Assembly (NCBI RefSeq): GCF_013328815.1 | Contig: NZ_JABUHN010000002.1 | Location: 124,001-188,000, forward strand | DNA: 64,000 nt | Reading direction: 5' to 3' | From: Tabrizicola fusiformis | Lineage (GTDB): Bacteria; Pseudomonadota; Alphaproteobacteria; Rhodobacterales; Rhodobacteraceae | Shown here: piece by piece, positions 34,122 to 44,027 of the stretch | Layout: every line of letters begins with the position of its first letter | Numbering within the stretch: the first letter of the stretch is position 1 | Position numbers and translations under genes: made by a program | Notes under the pieces: model-generated | The model's database searches: none | The model's input: the letters and a program-made list of their open reading frames with translations, nothing else | What the model was told of the DNA's origin: nothing

Positions 34122-36322
34122 TACATCTGCGCCAGCGCCACCAGTGCCTGCCCGAAGGCCAGCCCGCCGTCATTGGCCGGAACCTCGCGGTGAACCAGCA
34201 CCGGCAGACCCTCCAGCGCGGCCTGCATGGCCGTCAGCAGCCGGGCATTCTGGAAACAACCGCCCGACAGCGCCACCGCCTGCGCGCGGCCTGTCTCCAC
34301 CAGCGCCCGCGCCTCTGCCGCAAAGGCCGCTGCCAGCCCGTCATGAAACCGCGCCGCGATGGTGGCCTGCGGCACATCCGCCGCAAGGTCATCCATCAGG
34401 CGGCGGATCATCGGCGCCGGGTCCAGCCCCGGCCCCATGGCATAGCCCGGCCCCGGCGGTTCGGCCAGCGCCTCAAGCCGCATCGCGGCCTCACCCTCAT
34501 AACTCTGCATCTCGGGGCAGAGCCCCAGCAGCGCCGCCACCGCATCGAAGAGCCGCCCCGCCGAGGAGGACATCGGCGCATTCACCCCCGCCGCCATCGC
34601 CGCCCGCAAAACCCCGCGCGGCTGGCCGGGGAAGAGCCTGTCCGCTTCCGCCTCCAGCCCCGCCTGATCCAGCCGCACCAGCGCATTGCGCCAGGGCTGG
34701 CGACTGGCGGCATCGCCCCCGGCCAAGGGCGCCGGGCGCAGATGCGCCACCCGCTCAAACCTCTGGTAATCGCCCAGCAGCACCTCGCCGCCCCAGATCG
34801 TGCCATCGGCCCCCAGACCCAGTCCGTCCAGCACGATCCCCGCCACCGGCCCGCCGTCCTGCGGCCACAGGTTTTCGCCCAGACAGGCCGCCAGATGGGC
34901 ATGATGGTGCTGCACCTTCACCATGGGCAGGCCCATCGCCCCGGCCTCGCGGGTGGCGCGGTAGCCGTCATGCAGGTCGCAGGCCACCGCTTCGGGCCGG
35001 TGATCGAACAGCGCCGAACAATCGGCAATCGCGCGGGAAAACTCCTCGACCGTCAGCGCATCGTCCAGATCGCCCAGATGGTGCGACAGCATCACCTGCC
35101 CGTTCTTGACCAGACAGATCGCCGCCTTCATCTGCCCGCCCACCGCCAGCACCTGCGCCGCGCCAAATCCCGGCGGCAGGGGCAGGGTGCCCGGCACCCG
35201 CCCCCGGGCGCGGCGCAGCACCATCCGGGGGGTGGCCCGCTCGACACTGTCATCCAGCCGCCGCGCGATGTCGCGGTCATGGCACAGGAAGCCGTCGGCG
35301 AAGCCTGCCAGCTTCTCCCGCGCCTCATCATTGCCGATCACCTGCGGCTCGCCCGAAAGATTGCCCGAGGTCATCACCAGCACGCCGCCGAACGCCTCCA
35401 GCAGCAGATGGTGCAGGGGCGTATAGGGCAGCATCACCCCCAGATCGGCCATGCCCGGCGCCACGCCTTCCGGCAAGACCCCGCGCGACGGCACCAGCAC
35501 CACCGGCGCCGCCGGATCGCCGAGCAGCGCCAGCGCGGCCTCCCCCAGCACCGCCACCGCCGCCAGATCCGCCTCGCGCCCCATCAGGGCAAAGGGTTTG
35601 GCCGGCCGCCGCTTGCGCGCGCGCAGCAGCGCCAGCGCAGCCGGATTGGCCGCATCGCAGGCCAGATGGAACCCGCCCAACCCCTTGACCGCCACCACGC
35701 CACCCGCCCGCAGACAGGCCCCCGCCGCCGCAATCGGCCCGCCCGGCCCGCCCTCATACCACAGCCGCGGACCACAATCCGGGCAGGCCACCGGCTGGGC
35801 GTGAAACCTGCGGTCGGCGGGGTTTTCATATTCGGCCCGGCAGGCGGGGCACAAAGCAAACCCTGCCATGGTGGTCATCGCCCGGTCATAGGGCAACCCC
35901 TTCAGGATGGTAAAACGCGGCCCGCAATGGGTGCAGTTGGTAAAGGCATAACCGCGCCGCCGCCCGTCGCCGAACACCTCCTCCACACAATCGGCGCAGG
36001 TCGCCGCATCCGGCACCACCCGGGTTTCCGCGCCGCGCCCCTGCGAGGCGGCAATGATGAACCCCTCCGGCTCCACGTCGAAGGGCTGCCCGGCAACCTC
36101 CACCGCATCCACCCGCGCCAGTTTCGGCGCACGCGGCGCAATGGCGGCGGCAAATTCCTCAAGCCGCGCCCCGCAGGCCCGGATCAGCACCCCTTCGGGA
36201 TCGTTCAGCACTTCGCCGCGCAGCCCGAACTCCTGCGCCAATTGCCAGATGAAGGGGCGGAACCCCACCCCCTGCACCTGCCCGCGCACCCGGATCACAG
36301 CCCCCTTCACGGCGCCCCCCAT
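34121..36322 (-). CDS. hypF: carbamoyltransferase HypF
   Basis: A 733-residue HypF that makes carbamoyl-AMP from carbamoyl phosphate and loads HypE. Domains in order: acylphosphatase (RVRGQVQGVGFRPF), two zinc fingers (CADC...CTHC and CPAC...CPDC), YrdC-like (VKGLGGFHLACDA) and Kae1-like (KVQHHHAHLAACLGE). All are intact and length is usual. The start could be ATG 36322 or GTG 36310. Separated from hupV by 91 bp. Confidence 0.95.
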   Translation of the reverse strand: MGGAVKGAVIRVRGQVQGVGFRPFIWQLAQEFGLRGEVLNDPEGVLIRACGARLEEFAAAIAPRAPKLARVDAVEVAGQPFDVEPEGFIIAASQGRGAETRVVPDAATCADCVEEVFGDGRRRGYAFTNCTHCGPRFTILKGLPYDRAMTTMAGFALCPACRAEYENPADRRFHAQPVACPDCGPRLWYEGGPGGPIAAAGACLRAGGVVAVKGLGGFHLACDAANPAALALLRARKRRPAKPFALMGREADLAAVAVLGEAALALLGDPAAPVVLVPSRGVLPEGVAPGMADLGVMLPYTPLHHLLLEAFGGVLVMTSGNLSGEPQVIGNDEAREKLAGFADGFLCHDRDIARRLDDSVERATPRMVLRRARGRVPGTLPLPPGFGAAQVLAVGGQMKAAICLVKNGQVMLSHHLGDLDDALTVEEFSRAIADCSALFDHRPEAVACDLHDGYRATREAGAMGLPMVKVQHHHAHLAACLGENLWPQDGGPVAGIVLDGLGLGADGTIWGGEVLLGDYQRFERVAHLRPAPLAGGDAASRQPWRNALVRLDQAGLEAEADRLFPGQPRGVLRAAMAAGVNAPMSSSAGRLFDAVAALLGLCPEMQSYEGEAAMRLEALAEPPGPGYAMGPGLDPAPMIRRLMDDLAADVPQATIAARFHDGLAAAFAAEARALVETGRAQAVALSGGCFQNARLLTAMQAALEGLPVLVHREVPANDGGLAFGQALVALAQM

Positions 36323-36413
36323 TCATCTTGGCCCAAATATCCTCGGGGGGAGAGGCCGAAGGCCGAGGGGGGCAGACGGCCCCCCGCGCCGCCAGGGCAG
36401 GGTGCGCGGCCCA
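36323..36413. repeat. hypF-hupV spacer with AAATATCCTCGGGGG element
   Basis: The gap holds CATCTTGGCCCAAATATCCTC and GC-rich imperfect repeats (GGCCGAAGGCCGAGGGG). A similar AAATA-CTCC core is seen in the GGAGTATTT family in this window. It may separate hypF expression from hupTUV. Confidence 0.4.
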
Positions 36414-37847
36414 TCAATGCACCGTGCAGACCATGCAGGGGTCAAAACTGCGCACCACATGCTGCACCGCCAAGGGCACCGCCTCGCCTTCGCCCGCGGC
36501 CACGCCCTCCAGTGCCGCCTCCAACGGTCCGGGCAGACCGGCGCTGTCGCGGGGGGAAAAGTTCCATGTCGTCGGTGCCACGATCTGATAGCCGGCGATC
36601 CGGCCCTTTTCGATCCGTATCCAATGGCCCAGCGCGCCGCGTGCCGCTTCGACCAGCCCTTCGCCAGCGCCCTCGCGCGGCAGGGTTCCCTGCGCCATGA
36701 ACAGCGCAGCCGGCTGGATATCTGCCACCAGACGCTCCATCACGCCCTGCGTGCGCGCCAGTTCCAGAAGCCGCCCCGCCACCCGCGCCAGCACCCCGCC
36801 GTCCCGCGCCAGCGACAGGGCCAGCGGGTGGCCATCCACCACCTGCCGCGCCAAGGCGCCGACTTCCACCGGACGGCCTGCCAGCCGCGGCGCCTTGCAC
36901 CAGCTATAGGCCGTCTCGCGCATCGCCTCGTCCGGCTCGGTCCGGCCACGGGCGGGATGGGCCGCCCCGCCCAGCATCCAGGAATGGCTGACATCCTCAA
37001 GGATCGCGCCAGTGTCGAGCGGCTGCGTCCCGCCCTCCCACAATCCGCGGGCAAAGACCGGGCCTTCGGCCAAAGGATAGGCGCCAAAGCTCATATAGCG
37101 CCCGGCGCCCCGGCCCAGCGTCGCAAGGTCAAGATCGGCGGCAATCTCAAGGAACAGCCCGGCATCACCGCGGGTCCAGTGCATCAGCGCCGTCGCATCG
37201 GGCAAGGCGGCGAAATCCTCAAGCGGGGCACCGAACAGATCGGTCTCAAGATAGCGGCGGAAGGCGCGCAGGCTGGCTTGCAGGCGCAGCTTTTCGCGCA
37301 GGCCGGGTGCGCGGGTCACGCCGCCCGGCTGAATGGCCAAGGTATGCGGCCATTTGCCCGCCATCAGCCCCATGATGTGCAACAGTTCCGCCCGCGCCTG
37401 CACGGCGGCACGCAGCGCACCGCCCTCAACTGCCGTGAACCGGCTGACCGCCCGGTCATGCCAGCCGCGCCCGGCATAGGCGGGCCTTGCAAAATCCGGC
37501 ATGAAGAACAGGTGGAAATGGGTCAGATGGTCGGCCACATTCTCGACCGCATGGATCAGCGCCGCCATCGCCGCACCTTCGGGCGTCGGCGCCAGCCCCA
37601 TGGCCGCCCCCAAGGCCCGCGCCGCCGCCGCCGACTGGCTGATCGAGCAGATGCCGCAAATCCGCGGCGTGATGGTCAGCGCGTCGCGCGGGTCGCGCCC
37701 CTCGAGCATCCGTTCAAACCCGCGGTAGAGCGGCGCATTGACCCGCGCGCTCCGCACCCGGCCTTCGGCCACGTCCAGCGTCACCTCAAGATCGCCTTCC
37801 ACCCGGTTGAACGGGCCGACCACCAGCCGGGTGATGTCTTGGGTCAC
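36414..37847 (-). CDS. hupV: regulatory (H2-sensing) hydrogenase large subunit HupV
   Basis: A 477-residue sensor-hydrogenase large subunit. It has RICGICSISQSAAAA and ends exactly at DPCMVCTVH, without the C-terminal tail, as in HupV/HoxC, which need no protease. With HupU it detects H2 and signals to the kinase HupT. GTG 37847 overlaps the hupU stop (GTGA). Confidence 0.95.
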   Translation of the reverse strand: MTQDITRLVVGPFNRVEGDLEVTLDVAEGRVRSARVNAPLYRGFERMLEGRDPRDALTITPRICGICSISQSAAAARALGAAMGLAPTPEGAAMAALIHAVENVADHLTHFHLFFMPDFARPAYAGRGWHDRAVSRFTAVEGGALRAAVQARAELLHIMGLMAGKWPHTLAIQPGGVTRAPGLREKLRLQASLRAFRRYLETDLFGAPLEDFAALPDATALMHWTRGDAGLFLEIAADLDLATLGRGAGRYMSFGAYPLAEGPVFARGLWEGGTQPLDTGAILEDVSHSWMLGGAAHPARGRTEPDEAMRETAYSWCKAPRLAGRPVEVGALARQVVDGHPLALSLARDGGVLARVAGRLLELARTQGVMERLVADIQPAALFMAQGTLPREGAGEGLVEAARGALGHWIRIEKGRIAGYQIVAPTTWNFSPRDSAGLPGPLEAALEGVAAGEGEAVPLAVQHVVRSFDPCMVCTVH

Positions 37848-38830
37848 CGGGGTTTCCTCAAGGTCGGCGGCACCACCACATGGTCGGAAACCGCATTGAC
37901 CCCCAACCGTTCCGGCGTCGCCGCCTTGGACAGTGAGGCCAGCGCCATGAACCACGCCTTGGGCATATCGGTCGGCAGGCCCACCGGGATGCCGGCGATC
38001 TTGGGCGTTTCGGTAAAGGGATGGCGCGGGTCTTCAAATTCCGGCGCGGTGCAGTTGATGCAGGGATAGCCGCCCTTGGTGCAGCTTCCCTCGCCGTTCC
38101 ACGGCCTTGTGTTGCAATCGCCCACCGCCTGCGTGCCGATGCAGCCAAGGTTTTCCATCATGCAGCCCAGTTGCGACAGCTCACGCGCCGAAGCCTTGTA
38201 TTCGTAAAATTCATTCTTTGGGCAGCCGTGATGCACCAGATGATCGGCGTAAAACCGGGGGCGCTGATAGCCGTCCAGCGCCACCGCCTCACCTGCCGCC
38301 AGCATCATCAGCGTCTCGGTGACCCAGCCGGGATGGGTCGGACAGCCCGCGACGTTGATCACCGCCCCGCCCGCCCCGCCGCGCCATCCCGCAGGCAGCA
38401 AGCCGCCCGGATGCGCGCCCTCATATTGCAGCCCCACCGCGTCCGAAGGGTTGCCGCCCGCCGCCGTCACCCCCCCATAGGCCGCGCAACTGCCCACCGC
38501 GACCACATGGGCCGCCCTTGGCGCAAGGCTTGCCACCCAATCCATCAGGCTGCGGCCGGTGCCCGACAGCATCTGATACCGCCCGGTGCCGCGCGGGCCG
38601 CGCGCAATCGCGCCCTCGACGCAGAGGATATCCAGCGGCTGTTGCCCGCTCTCGATCCGCTCTAGGAGCGCCCGCGCCTCGGCCCCGGTTTCCACCGACA
38701 GGGCCGGATGCCAGAGCAATTCGATCCCGGCATCGGCCAGAAGGTCTGCCAGACCGGGGTTTTCGGCGCAAAGCAGCGACATCGTGCAGCCGCCGCACCC
38801 CGAAGCCTGCAACCACAGAAGCGTCGTCAT
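37844..38830 (-). CDS. hupU: regulatory hydrogenase small subunit HupU
   Basis: A 328-residue small subunit without a Tat signal, so the sensor stays in the cytoplasm. The proximal cluster motif is LQASGCGGCTMSLL; GSCAAYGGVTAAG, CPTHPGW and the C-terminal cysteine blocks are present. Unlike HupS it has Gly, not Cys, in the supernumerary positions. Overlaps hupT and hupV by four bases each. Confidence 0.95.
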   Translation of the reverse strand: MTTLLWLQASGCGGCTMSLLCAENPGLADLLADAGIELLWHPALSVETGAEARALLERIESGQQPLDILCVEGAIARGPRGTGRYQMLSGTGRSLMDWVASLAPRAAHVVAVGSCAAYGGVTAAGGNPSDAVGLQYEGAHPGGLLPAGWRGGAGGAVINVAGCPTHPGWVTETLMMLAAGEAVALDGYQRPRFYADHLVHHGCPKNEFYEYKASARELSQLGCMMENLGCIGTQAVGDCNTRPWNGEGSCTKGGYPCINCTAPEFEDPRHPFTETPKIAGIPVGLPTDMPKAWFMALASLSKAATPERLGVNAVSDHVVVPPTLRKPR

Positions 38831-40146
38831 TCCGGCCCCCCCGGCAGTTCCAGCCGGAAGGTCGCCCCCGGCCCGCCCTCGGCCAGCATCAGCCGCCCGC
38901 CATGTTCCTCAGCAATCTTGTGGCTGATCGACAGGCCAAGGCCGGTGCCGCGCCCGACCGGCTTGGTCGTGAAGAACGGGTCAAAGATCGCCGCCGCCAG
39001 ATCGGGCGAAATCCCCGGTCCGTTGTCGGCCACCGTCAGCACCGCCCGCCCGTTCTCGGCCCGCGCGGTAAGGGTGACCGAAGCCCCGGCACAGCCCTCC
39101 AGCGCGTCAACGGCATTCTGCACCAGATTCATCACGATCTGCTGGATATGGCCGGGCCGGCCAAAGGCCATGACCTGCGGCTCTCCGGCAAAGGTCAGGG
39201 CGACCGGCTGTTTCATCCCCCGCAACACCCAATTGGCCGCGATCCGGGCGCAATCGACCAGATCGAACACCAGCCGTTCACCCGAACCGTCTGACGAAAG
39301 CCGCCGCAAATCCTCGACGATATCGCGCACGCGCTCTGACCCGTCGCGGGCCCCCTCAATCGCGGTGCGCAGATTGCCGATCTCGCGGTCCAGCCGCAGA
39401 TTGGCGCGCAGGGCCACCAGTTCCTCGCGGCTGGCGCCCTCTTGCACCCGCTGGAAATAGGTCTCGAACTTGGTCAGATAGCGGTCGAGCGCATGGGTAT
39501 TGGCATAGACAAAGCTGATCGGGTTGTTCAGCTCATGCGCCACCCCGGCCAGCAGACGGCCCAGCGAGGCCAGCTTTTCATTGCGCACAAGCTGCGCCTG
39601 CGCCGCCTTCAGCGCGTCATGGCTGGCCGAAAGTTCCGCATAGGCCAGCCGCAATTCGCCCAGGGGCCGCCCGGTCAGCACAAATCCCGCGGCCCGGCCC
39701 CGGTCATCCAGCCGGGGCGCGATGGACAGTTCCAGCGGGCTCGGCCCCTCGGGCGTCAGCAGGCCCAGTTCCAGCACCACCGAACGGCGGCTGTCGCGCG
39801 CCTCTGCCAGACCGGCCTGCAACCGGGCATGATCGGCCGGGTCGATCAACTCGCGCAGATCGCCGCCCTCGATCGCCACCCGCCCCGTGCGCGCCATGAG
39901 CGAGGCCGAAGCCTGCTCCACCAGCCCGCCGCGCGACACCACGATCAGCACATCCGACACCGAGCCGAGGATCGAGGTCAGAAAGGCCCGCATCCCCTGC
40001 AATTCGGCATTCTGCCGCTCAAGCCGCTCCTGATAGCCGACCAGATCGGCATAGGTGCGGTCCACCGCCGACAGCACGTCAATCCAGGCGTCATCCGAAA
40101 AGGATGCCGGGCGCGGCAGAGGATCGTCAGGGCGCAGGGTGGCCAT
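38827..40146 (-). CDS. hupT: hydrogenase sensor histidine kinase HupT
   Basis: A 439-residue soluble kinase: PAS domain about 55-165, DHp with phospho-acceptor His204 in LLAGVAHELNNPISF, and an HATPase with NAVDAL, DNGPGISPD and GTGLGLSIS. No transmembrane segment. In R. capsulatus HupT phosphorylates HupR when H2 is absent, turning hupSL off; HupUV prevents this in H2. It is the first gene of the hupTUV unit (overlaps ATGA). Confidence 0.94.
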   Translation of the reverse strand: MATLRPDDPLPRPASFSDDAWIDVLSAVDRTYADLVGYQERLERQNAELQGMRAFLTSILGSVSDVLIVVSRGGLVEQASASLMARTGRVAIEGGDLRELIDPADHARLQAGLAEARDSRRSVVLELGLLTPEGPSPLELSIAPRLDDRGRAAGFVLTGRPLGELRLAYAELSASHDALKAAQAQLVRNEKLASLGRLLAGVAHELNNPISFVYANTHALDRYLTKFETYFQRVQEGASREELVALRANLRLDREIGNLRTAIEGARDGSERVRDIVEDLRRLSSDGSGERLVFDLVDCARIAANWVLRGMKQPVALTFAGEPQVMAFGRPGHIQQIVMNLVQNAVDALEGCAGASVTLTARAENGRAVLTVADNGPGISPDLAAAIFDPFFTTKPVGRGTGLGLSISHKIAEEHGGRLMLAEGGPGATFRLELPGGPE

Positions 40147-40151
40147 GCGGG

Positions 40152-40217
40152 CAGGATAGGGGCAAGCGGCGATGCGGCGCAAGCGGCTGCGGCCGGCAGG
40201 CTGCGTGCTTGCACGCA
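40152..40217 (-). promoter_or_regulatory. hupT upstream region: dyad and possible promoter
   Basis: TGCGTGC-TT-GCACGCA (40202-40217) is a dyad; on the minus strand TTGCGC and TATCCT 18 bp apart could be -35/-10. The -10 is only about eight bases before ATG 40146 and there is no visible ribosome binding site, so the mRNA might be leaderless. Confidence 0.35.
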
Positions 40218-40244
40218 CCTTTGCCAACCCGACGGAAGGCGCGG

Positions 40245-42308
40245 TCAGCCCTGCAAGGCCACCACCTCGCGCCGGAAGGGCAGGGCATCGCCGATCTCCG
40301 CCATGTCCACCTCGCGCGCATAGCGGTGCCCGGCATAGGTGGCCCAGGCAATCGGCCCCGGCGCTGCCGCATCGCCGATCACCTTGACCGAACGGATGCC
40401 CGCATCGGCCCAGTCCGCCTGCCGTGCCATAAGCCCCTGATAAAGCGCGTCGTCCGAAGTCCGGCTGGCCACCATCACCACCGTATCGGCTTCCAGCCGC
40501 GCCTCTGCGCCGGTATAGGCGCAGGCGGTCACCACCGCCCCCGCCTCCAGCGCCGTGATCCCGGTGTTCAGCACGATCTTCACCCCCGCCGCCGCCAGCC
40601 GCCGGTGGATCGCCCCCTGTTCCAGCGTGTTGCGGCTCCAGTCCGAGACGAAGGCGGCAGGCGTGACCAGCGTCACCTCGCATCCCGCGCGCGCGCAAAG
40701 CTCGGCCAGCACGCCGCCCATGTAGTAATGGTCATCGTCGAACAGCACGACCCGCCCCGTGGGCCGCTGCCCCGCCATCAGGTCATCCGGCGTCAGCACC
40801 GGCATTCCGGTATTGGGGACCGGCGCGACATGCATCCGCGCCACGCCATCGGCCCGCCACTGCGACCCGGTGGCGATGCAGACATTCTGAAACCCAAAGG
40901 ACAGGATATCCTCCACCGTCAGCCGGCTTTGCAGATAGGTCTCCACATTCGCCCGCTGCGAAAGCTGATAAATCCGGTAATCCGCCACCCGTCCCCAGGC
41001 CGAAAGCCCCGGCAGCAGCCGCTCCCGCGCCACCCGTCCGCCCAGGGCATCACCCGCCTCGGCCAGCGCCACATCGTAACCGCGCAAGGACAGCGCCCGC
41101 GCTGCCTCAAGCCCGGCAGGCCCGGCGCCCACCACCAGCACCGACTGGCTTTCCCCCTTGGGGTTCATCCGCTCCGGGTGCCAGCCCTTGCGCCATTCTT
41201 CCATGAAGCTCGGGTTCTGGGTGCAGCGGCTGATACCGCCCGTCATGTCGCCGGAAACGCAGATGTTGCAGCCGATACACTCGCGGATATCCTCGCTGCG
41301 GCCTTCCTGCACCTTCACCGGCAGGAAGGGGTCGGCAATCGAAGGCCGCGCACAGCCGATGAAATCCAGCGTGCCCTGCCGCACCAGCCGCGCCATCACG
41401 TCGGGGCTGGTAAAGCGCCCGACGCCCACCACCGGGCGGCTGGTCAACTCACGGATGCCGCGCACCAACTCCTCTTGCGCCGCCTCCTCCTTGAAGCGCG
41501 AGGGCCCGGAACACTCCTCCCATGTGCCATGCGCCAGATCCCAAAGGTCCGGCAGATCGCCGTTCATCCCGATGAAATCGCGCAGCTCCGCGTTGGAAAA
41601 ACCAAGATCGCCAATGGTTTCGTCCAAGGACACCCGCAGCGTCAGCGCCATGCAATCGCCCACCGCATCGCGCATATCGCCGATCACCTCACGCACGAAA
41701 CGAGAGCGGTTTTCCAGACTGCCGCCATATTCATCGCCGCGCTGATTGGTGGCCCGGCTCAGGAAATGCTGAAAGATGCCAAAGCCATGCGCGCCATACA
41801 GGCAAATCAGGTCGAACCCCGCCAGCTTGGACCGCCTTGCCGCATTCACGAACCAGCGCCGCAGGTTGCGGATGTCGGCCTTGTCCAGCGCGCGGGCCTG
41901 CACCGGGTCATTGGTAAAGGTGCGGATCGGGCCGGGGCTGACCGCCATCGGCACCTCACGGCTGTAGAAATTCGGCCCGTTGATGCCGGAATAGGCCAGT
42001 TGAATGCCCGCCAGCGCGCCATGGGTCTTCATCGCCTCCGACATCTTGCGCAGGGCAGGAATGTCCTGATCCTCCCACAGCCGCTGCTCGATGAAGGGGG
42101 TGATTTCCGAGGAATGGTGCATCTCGGTCTGTTCGGTAAAGATCACGCCCCAGCCGCCCTCGGCCTTCACCCCGCGCATTGCCGCCACGGCAGAAGGGTC
42201 GCGGTAGCCGCCACCATTGCAATGCGGCACCTGATAAAAGCGGTTCTTGGCAACATGCGGCCCGATGGCCAGCGGGGTGAACAGGATCTCGTGGCGCGGG
42301 TCGGTCAT
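40245..42308 (-). CDS. trimethylamine-dehydrogenase-like FMN/Fe-S/FAD-type oxidoreductase
   Basis: A 687-residue protein aligned without gaps to trimethylamine dehydrogenase for the first 60 residues. Cys30 in NRFYQVPHC is the 6-S-cysteinyl-FMN residue; YGAHGF (171-176) keeps the catalytic Tyr-His pair; the 4Fe-4S cysteines are 344, 347, 350 and 362 (CIGCNIC...CTQN); VLVVGAGPAGLEAARAL starts the ADP/FAD-like half. But the substrate-bowl residues Tyr60 and Trp355 are Gln60 and Asp354, so a different N-methyl amine or amino acid is probable. A LysR gene lies upstream in the same direction. Confidence 0.88.
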   Translation of the reverse strand: MTDPRHEILFTPLAIGPHVAKNRFYQVPHCNGGGYRDPSAVAAMRGVKAEGGWGVIFTEQTEMHHSSEITPFIEQRLWEDQDIPALRKMSEAMKTHGALAGIQLAYSGINGPNFYSREVPMAVSPGPIRTFTNDPVQARALDKADIRNLRRWFVNAARRSKLAGFDLICLYGAHGFGIFQHFLSRATNQRGDEYGGSLENRSRFVREVIGDMRDAVGDCMALTLRVSLDETIGDLGFSNAELRDFIGMNGDLPDLWDLAHGTWEECSGPSRFKEEAAQEELVRGIRELTSRPVVGVGRFTSPDVMARLVRQGTLDFIGCARPSIADPFLPVKVQEGRSEDIRECIGCNICVSGDMTGGISRCTQNPSFMEEWRKGWHPERMNPKGESQSVLVVGAGPAGLEAARALSLRGYDVALAEAGDALGGRVARERLLPGLSAWGRVADYRIYQLSQRANVETYLQSRLTVEDILSFGFQNVCIATGSQWRADGVARMHVAPVPNTGMPVLTPDDLMAGQRPTGRVVLFDDDHYYMGGVLAELCARAGCEVTLVTPAAFVSDWSRNTLEQGAIHRRLAAAGVKIVLNTGITALEAGAVVTACAYTGAEARLEADTVVMVASRTSDDALYQGLMARQADWADAGIRSVKVIGDAAAPGPIAWATYAGHRYAREVDMAEIGDALPFRREVVALQG

Positions 42309-42371
42309 TGCGGTGGTTCCTGGCGGGTAAGGGGCTGGGCAGTCTAGATTGATATTCTGATTCGGACTTCA

Positions 42372-43283
42372 CTAAGCCGTGCCAGGGGTCAGCGTGGCGC
42401 GGGCGTGATCGACAAATGCCTGCACCGTCAGCGCCAGCCCCGCCCCCGCCATCACGGCCAGCCCCAGTTGCAGGGGCCGCACCGGCCCGGCCAGCGGCAC
42501 ATGCGCCAGCCGCCCGCCATCGGGCGCCTGATCGGTGACCGGGCGGATATTGGCGATGGAATAGCCAAAGCCATTGGCCACCATGGCGCGCATCACCCCC
42601 ATGTCGCGGGTCCGTTCGACAATGCGCGGTCGCAGCCCGGCGCGGGTGAAGACCGACAGGAAATAATCGGTCGAAAACGGCAGGTCCAGCAGCACCATCG
42701 GCAAAGGCGCAAGATCGGCCGGGCTGACACTCGTCTGCCGGGCGAGTGGATGATCGGCCTGCAAAACCGCATAGGGTGGCAGGGTGATCAGTGGCAGAAA
42801 GAAGATATCCGACGGAATATCAAGATCATAGATCAATGCGACATCCAGCGTCGCCCCGCGCAGCCCCTCGAATATCTCGGTCTGGTTCAATTCGGCCTGC
42901 CGGAATTCGACCTGCGGAAACGCATCGACAAAACCGCGCCGAAGCTGCGGCAACAGCACCTGCGCGAAGGTCTGCAGACAGCCGACCGACAGGGGGCCGC
43001 GCACCTGCCCGGTGATCTCGCCCGCCAGATCGTTCAGCCGCGCCGCCTCGGCCAGCACCGCCTTGGCCTGCGCCATGAACTGCCTTCCCCCTTGGGTCAG
43101 CGTCAGGCCATGGGCATGTTTGCGCACGAAAAGCGCAAGGCCGAACTCGGCCTCAAGCTGTGCAATTGCCGCCGAAATCGACGGGGAAGAGATATTCACC
43201 CGCTCGGACGCCAGCGCGATCGACCCCGCTTCGCCGACCGCGACCAGATATTCCAACTGACGAAGCGTAAAGCGCAGCGGCAT
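42372..43283 (-). CDS. LysR-family transcriptional regulator
   Basis: A 303-residue LysR regulator with its helix-turn-helix at 5-60 (GSIALASERVNISSPSISAAI). GAGGAG stands seven bases before ATG 43283; an in-frame GTG at 43298 is less likely. It points toward the TMADH-like gene 63 bp downstream and may control it; the 63 bp hold an AT-rich segment (42344-42370) able to serve as promoter. Effector unknown. Confidence 0.87.
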   Translation of the reverse strand: MPLRFTLRQLEYLVAVGEAGSIALASERVNISSPSISAAIAQLEAEFGLALFVRKHAHGLTLTQGGRQFMAQAKAVLAEAARLNDLAGEITGQVRGPLSVGCLQTFAQVLLPQLRRGFVDAFPQVEFRQAELNQTEIFEGLRGATLDVALIYDLDIPSDIFFLPLITLPPYAVLQADHPLARQTSVSPADLAPLPMVLLDLPFSTDYFLSVFTRAGLRPRIVERTRDMGVMRAMVANGFGYSIANIRPVTDQAPDGGRLAHVPLAGPVRPLQLGLAVMAGAGLALTVQAFVDHARATLTPGTA

Positions 43284-43339
43284 CGGCGATCTCCTCACAG
43301 ATTAGGACAAGGCTATGCCAGGCGTTGACATTGCCAAGT

Positions 43340-44011
43340 CTATTCGTCACCCGGAACCCCGTAGGACGGCGCCTGCGTCGGATCTTCGGCGCGCTGGACA
43401 TAAGCGGCCATCTGCGGGCGATAGACCGTCCACGCCTCGGCCAGCATCCCGATCGGATCGTCGGCCCAGTCAATCCGCAGATCGGCCAGCGGCCAGGACA
43501 GCCGATCCGCGATCTTCAGCCCGGCCGAGCGGACCGGCCCCGCCTCGCCCCCGGCGGCCAGCCCGGCCTGCAAAGCGGCGATCAGACGGTCGCCCAAATG
43601 GCCGCCCGCAGCCTCAAAAGCCGCAACCATGCTCGCGGGAATATCATTGCTGGCCAGAAGGTTGCCGCCCGAAGCGCAGTCTTTCCCCCGCGCCTCGCCC
43701 CAAAGGCCCAATACGTTTGTCCCAGAATGAATCGCCACCTCGCCCGACCCGTCCACGACCAGCAATTGCCGGTAACAGATATGCGTCCGACCCGCCGTCA
43801 CCGCCTGCAACGCCGCCCCGGCCGAAGCCCCCGCCTCCAGTGCATCCAGCAGCAGGGGGCCGAGCGCCGGGTCGGTCACATTCTGGCTCGCCACGGCGCC
43901 CACACCGGCGCGGACATGGGAACATCGCGCCGCAACTGCCGGAGAAGATGAGGAAATCACCACGCCGAACTGGCCAGTTTTTGCGCAGCGCGCGACAAGG
44001 GAAAAGGTCAT
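43340..44011 (-). CDS. DUF1028-family protein
   Basis: A 223-residue DUF1028 protein, a family with an Ntn-hydrolase-like fold. It begins MTFSLVARCAKTGQFGVVISS, typical for the family, and contains VASQNVTDPALGPLLLDAL and ASGGNLLASNDIP. Function is unknown; in many genomes it neighbours amino-acid or RidA genes, and here ridA lies immediately upstream. ATG 44011 is the family start. Confidence 0.85.
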   Translation of the reverse strand: MTFSLVARCAKTGQFGVVISSSSPAVAARCSHVRAGVGAVASQNVTDPALGPLLLDALEAGASAGAALQAVTAGRTHICYRQLLVVDGSGEVAIHSGTNVLGLWGEARGKDCASGGNLLASNDIPASMVAAFEAAGGHLGDRLIAALQAGLAAGGEAGPVRSAGLKIADRLSWPLADLRIDWADDPIGMLAEAWTVYRPQMAAYVQRAEDPTQAPSYGVPGDE

Positions 44012-44027
44012 ATGGTCCTCATGGTGC

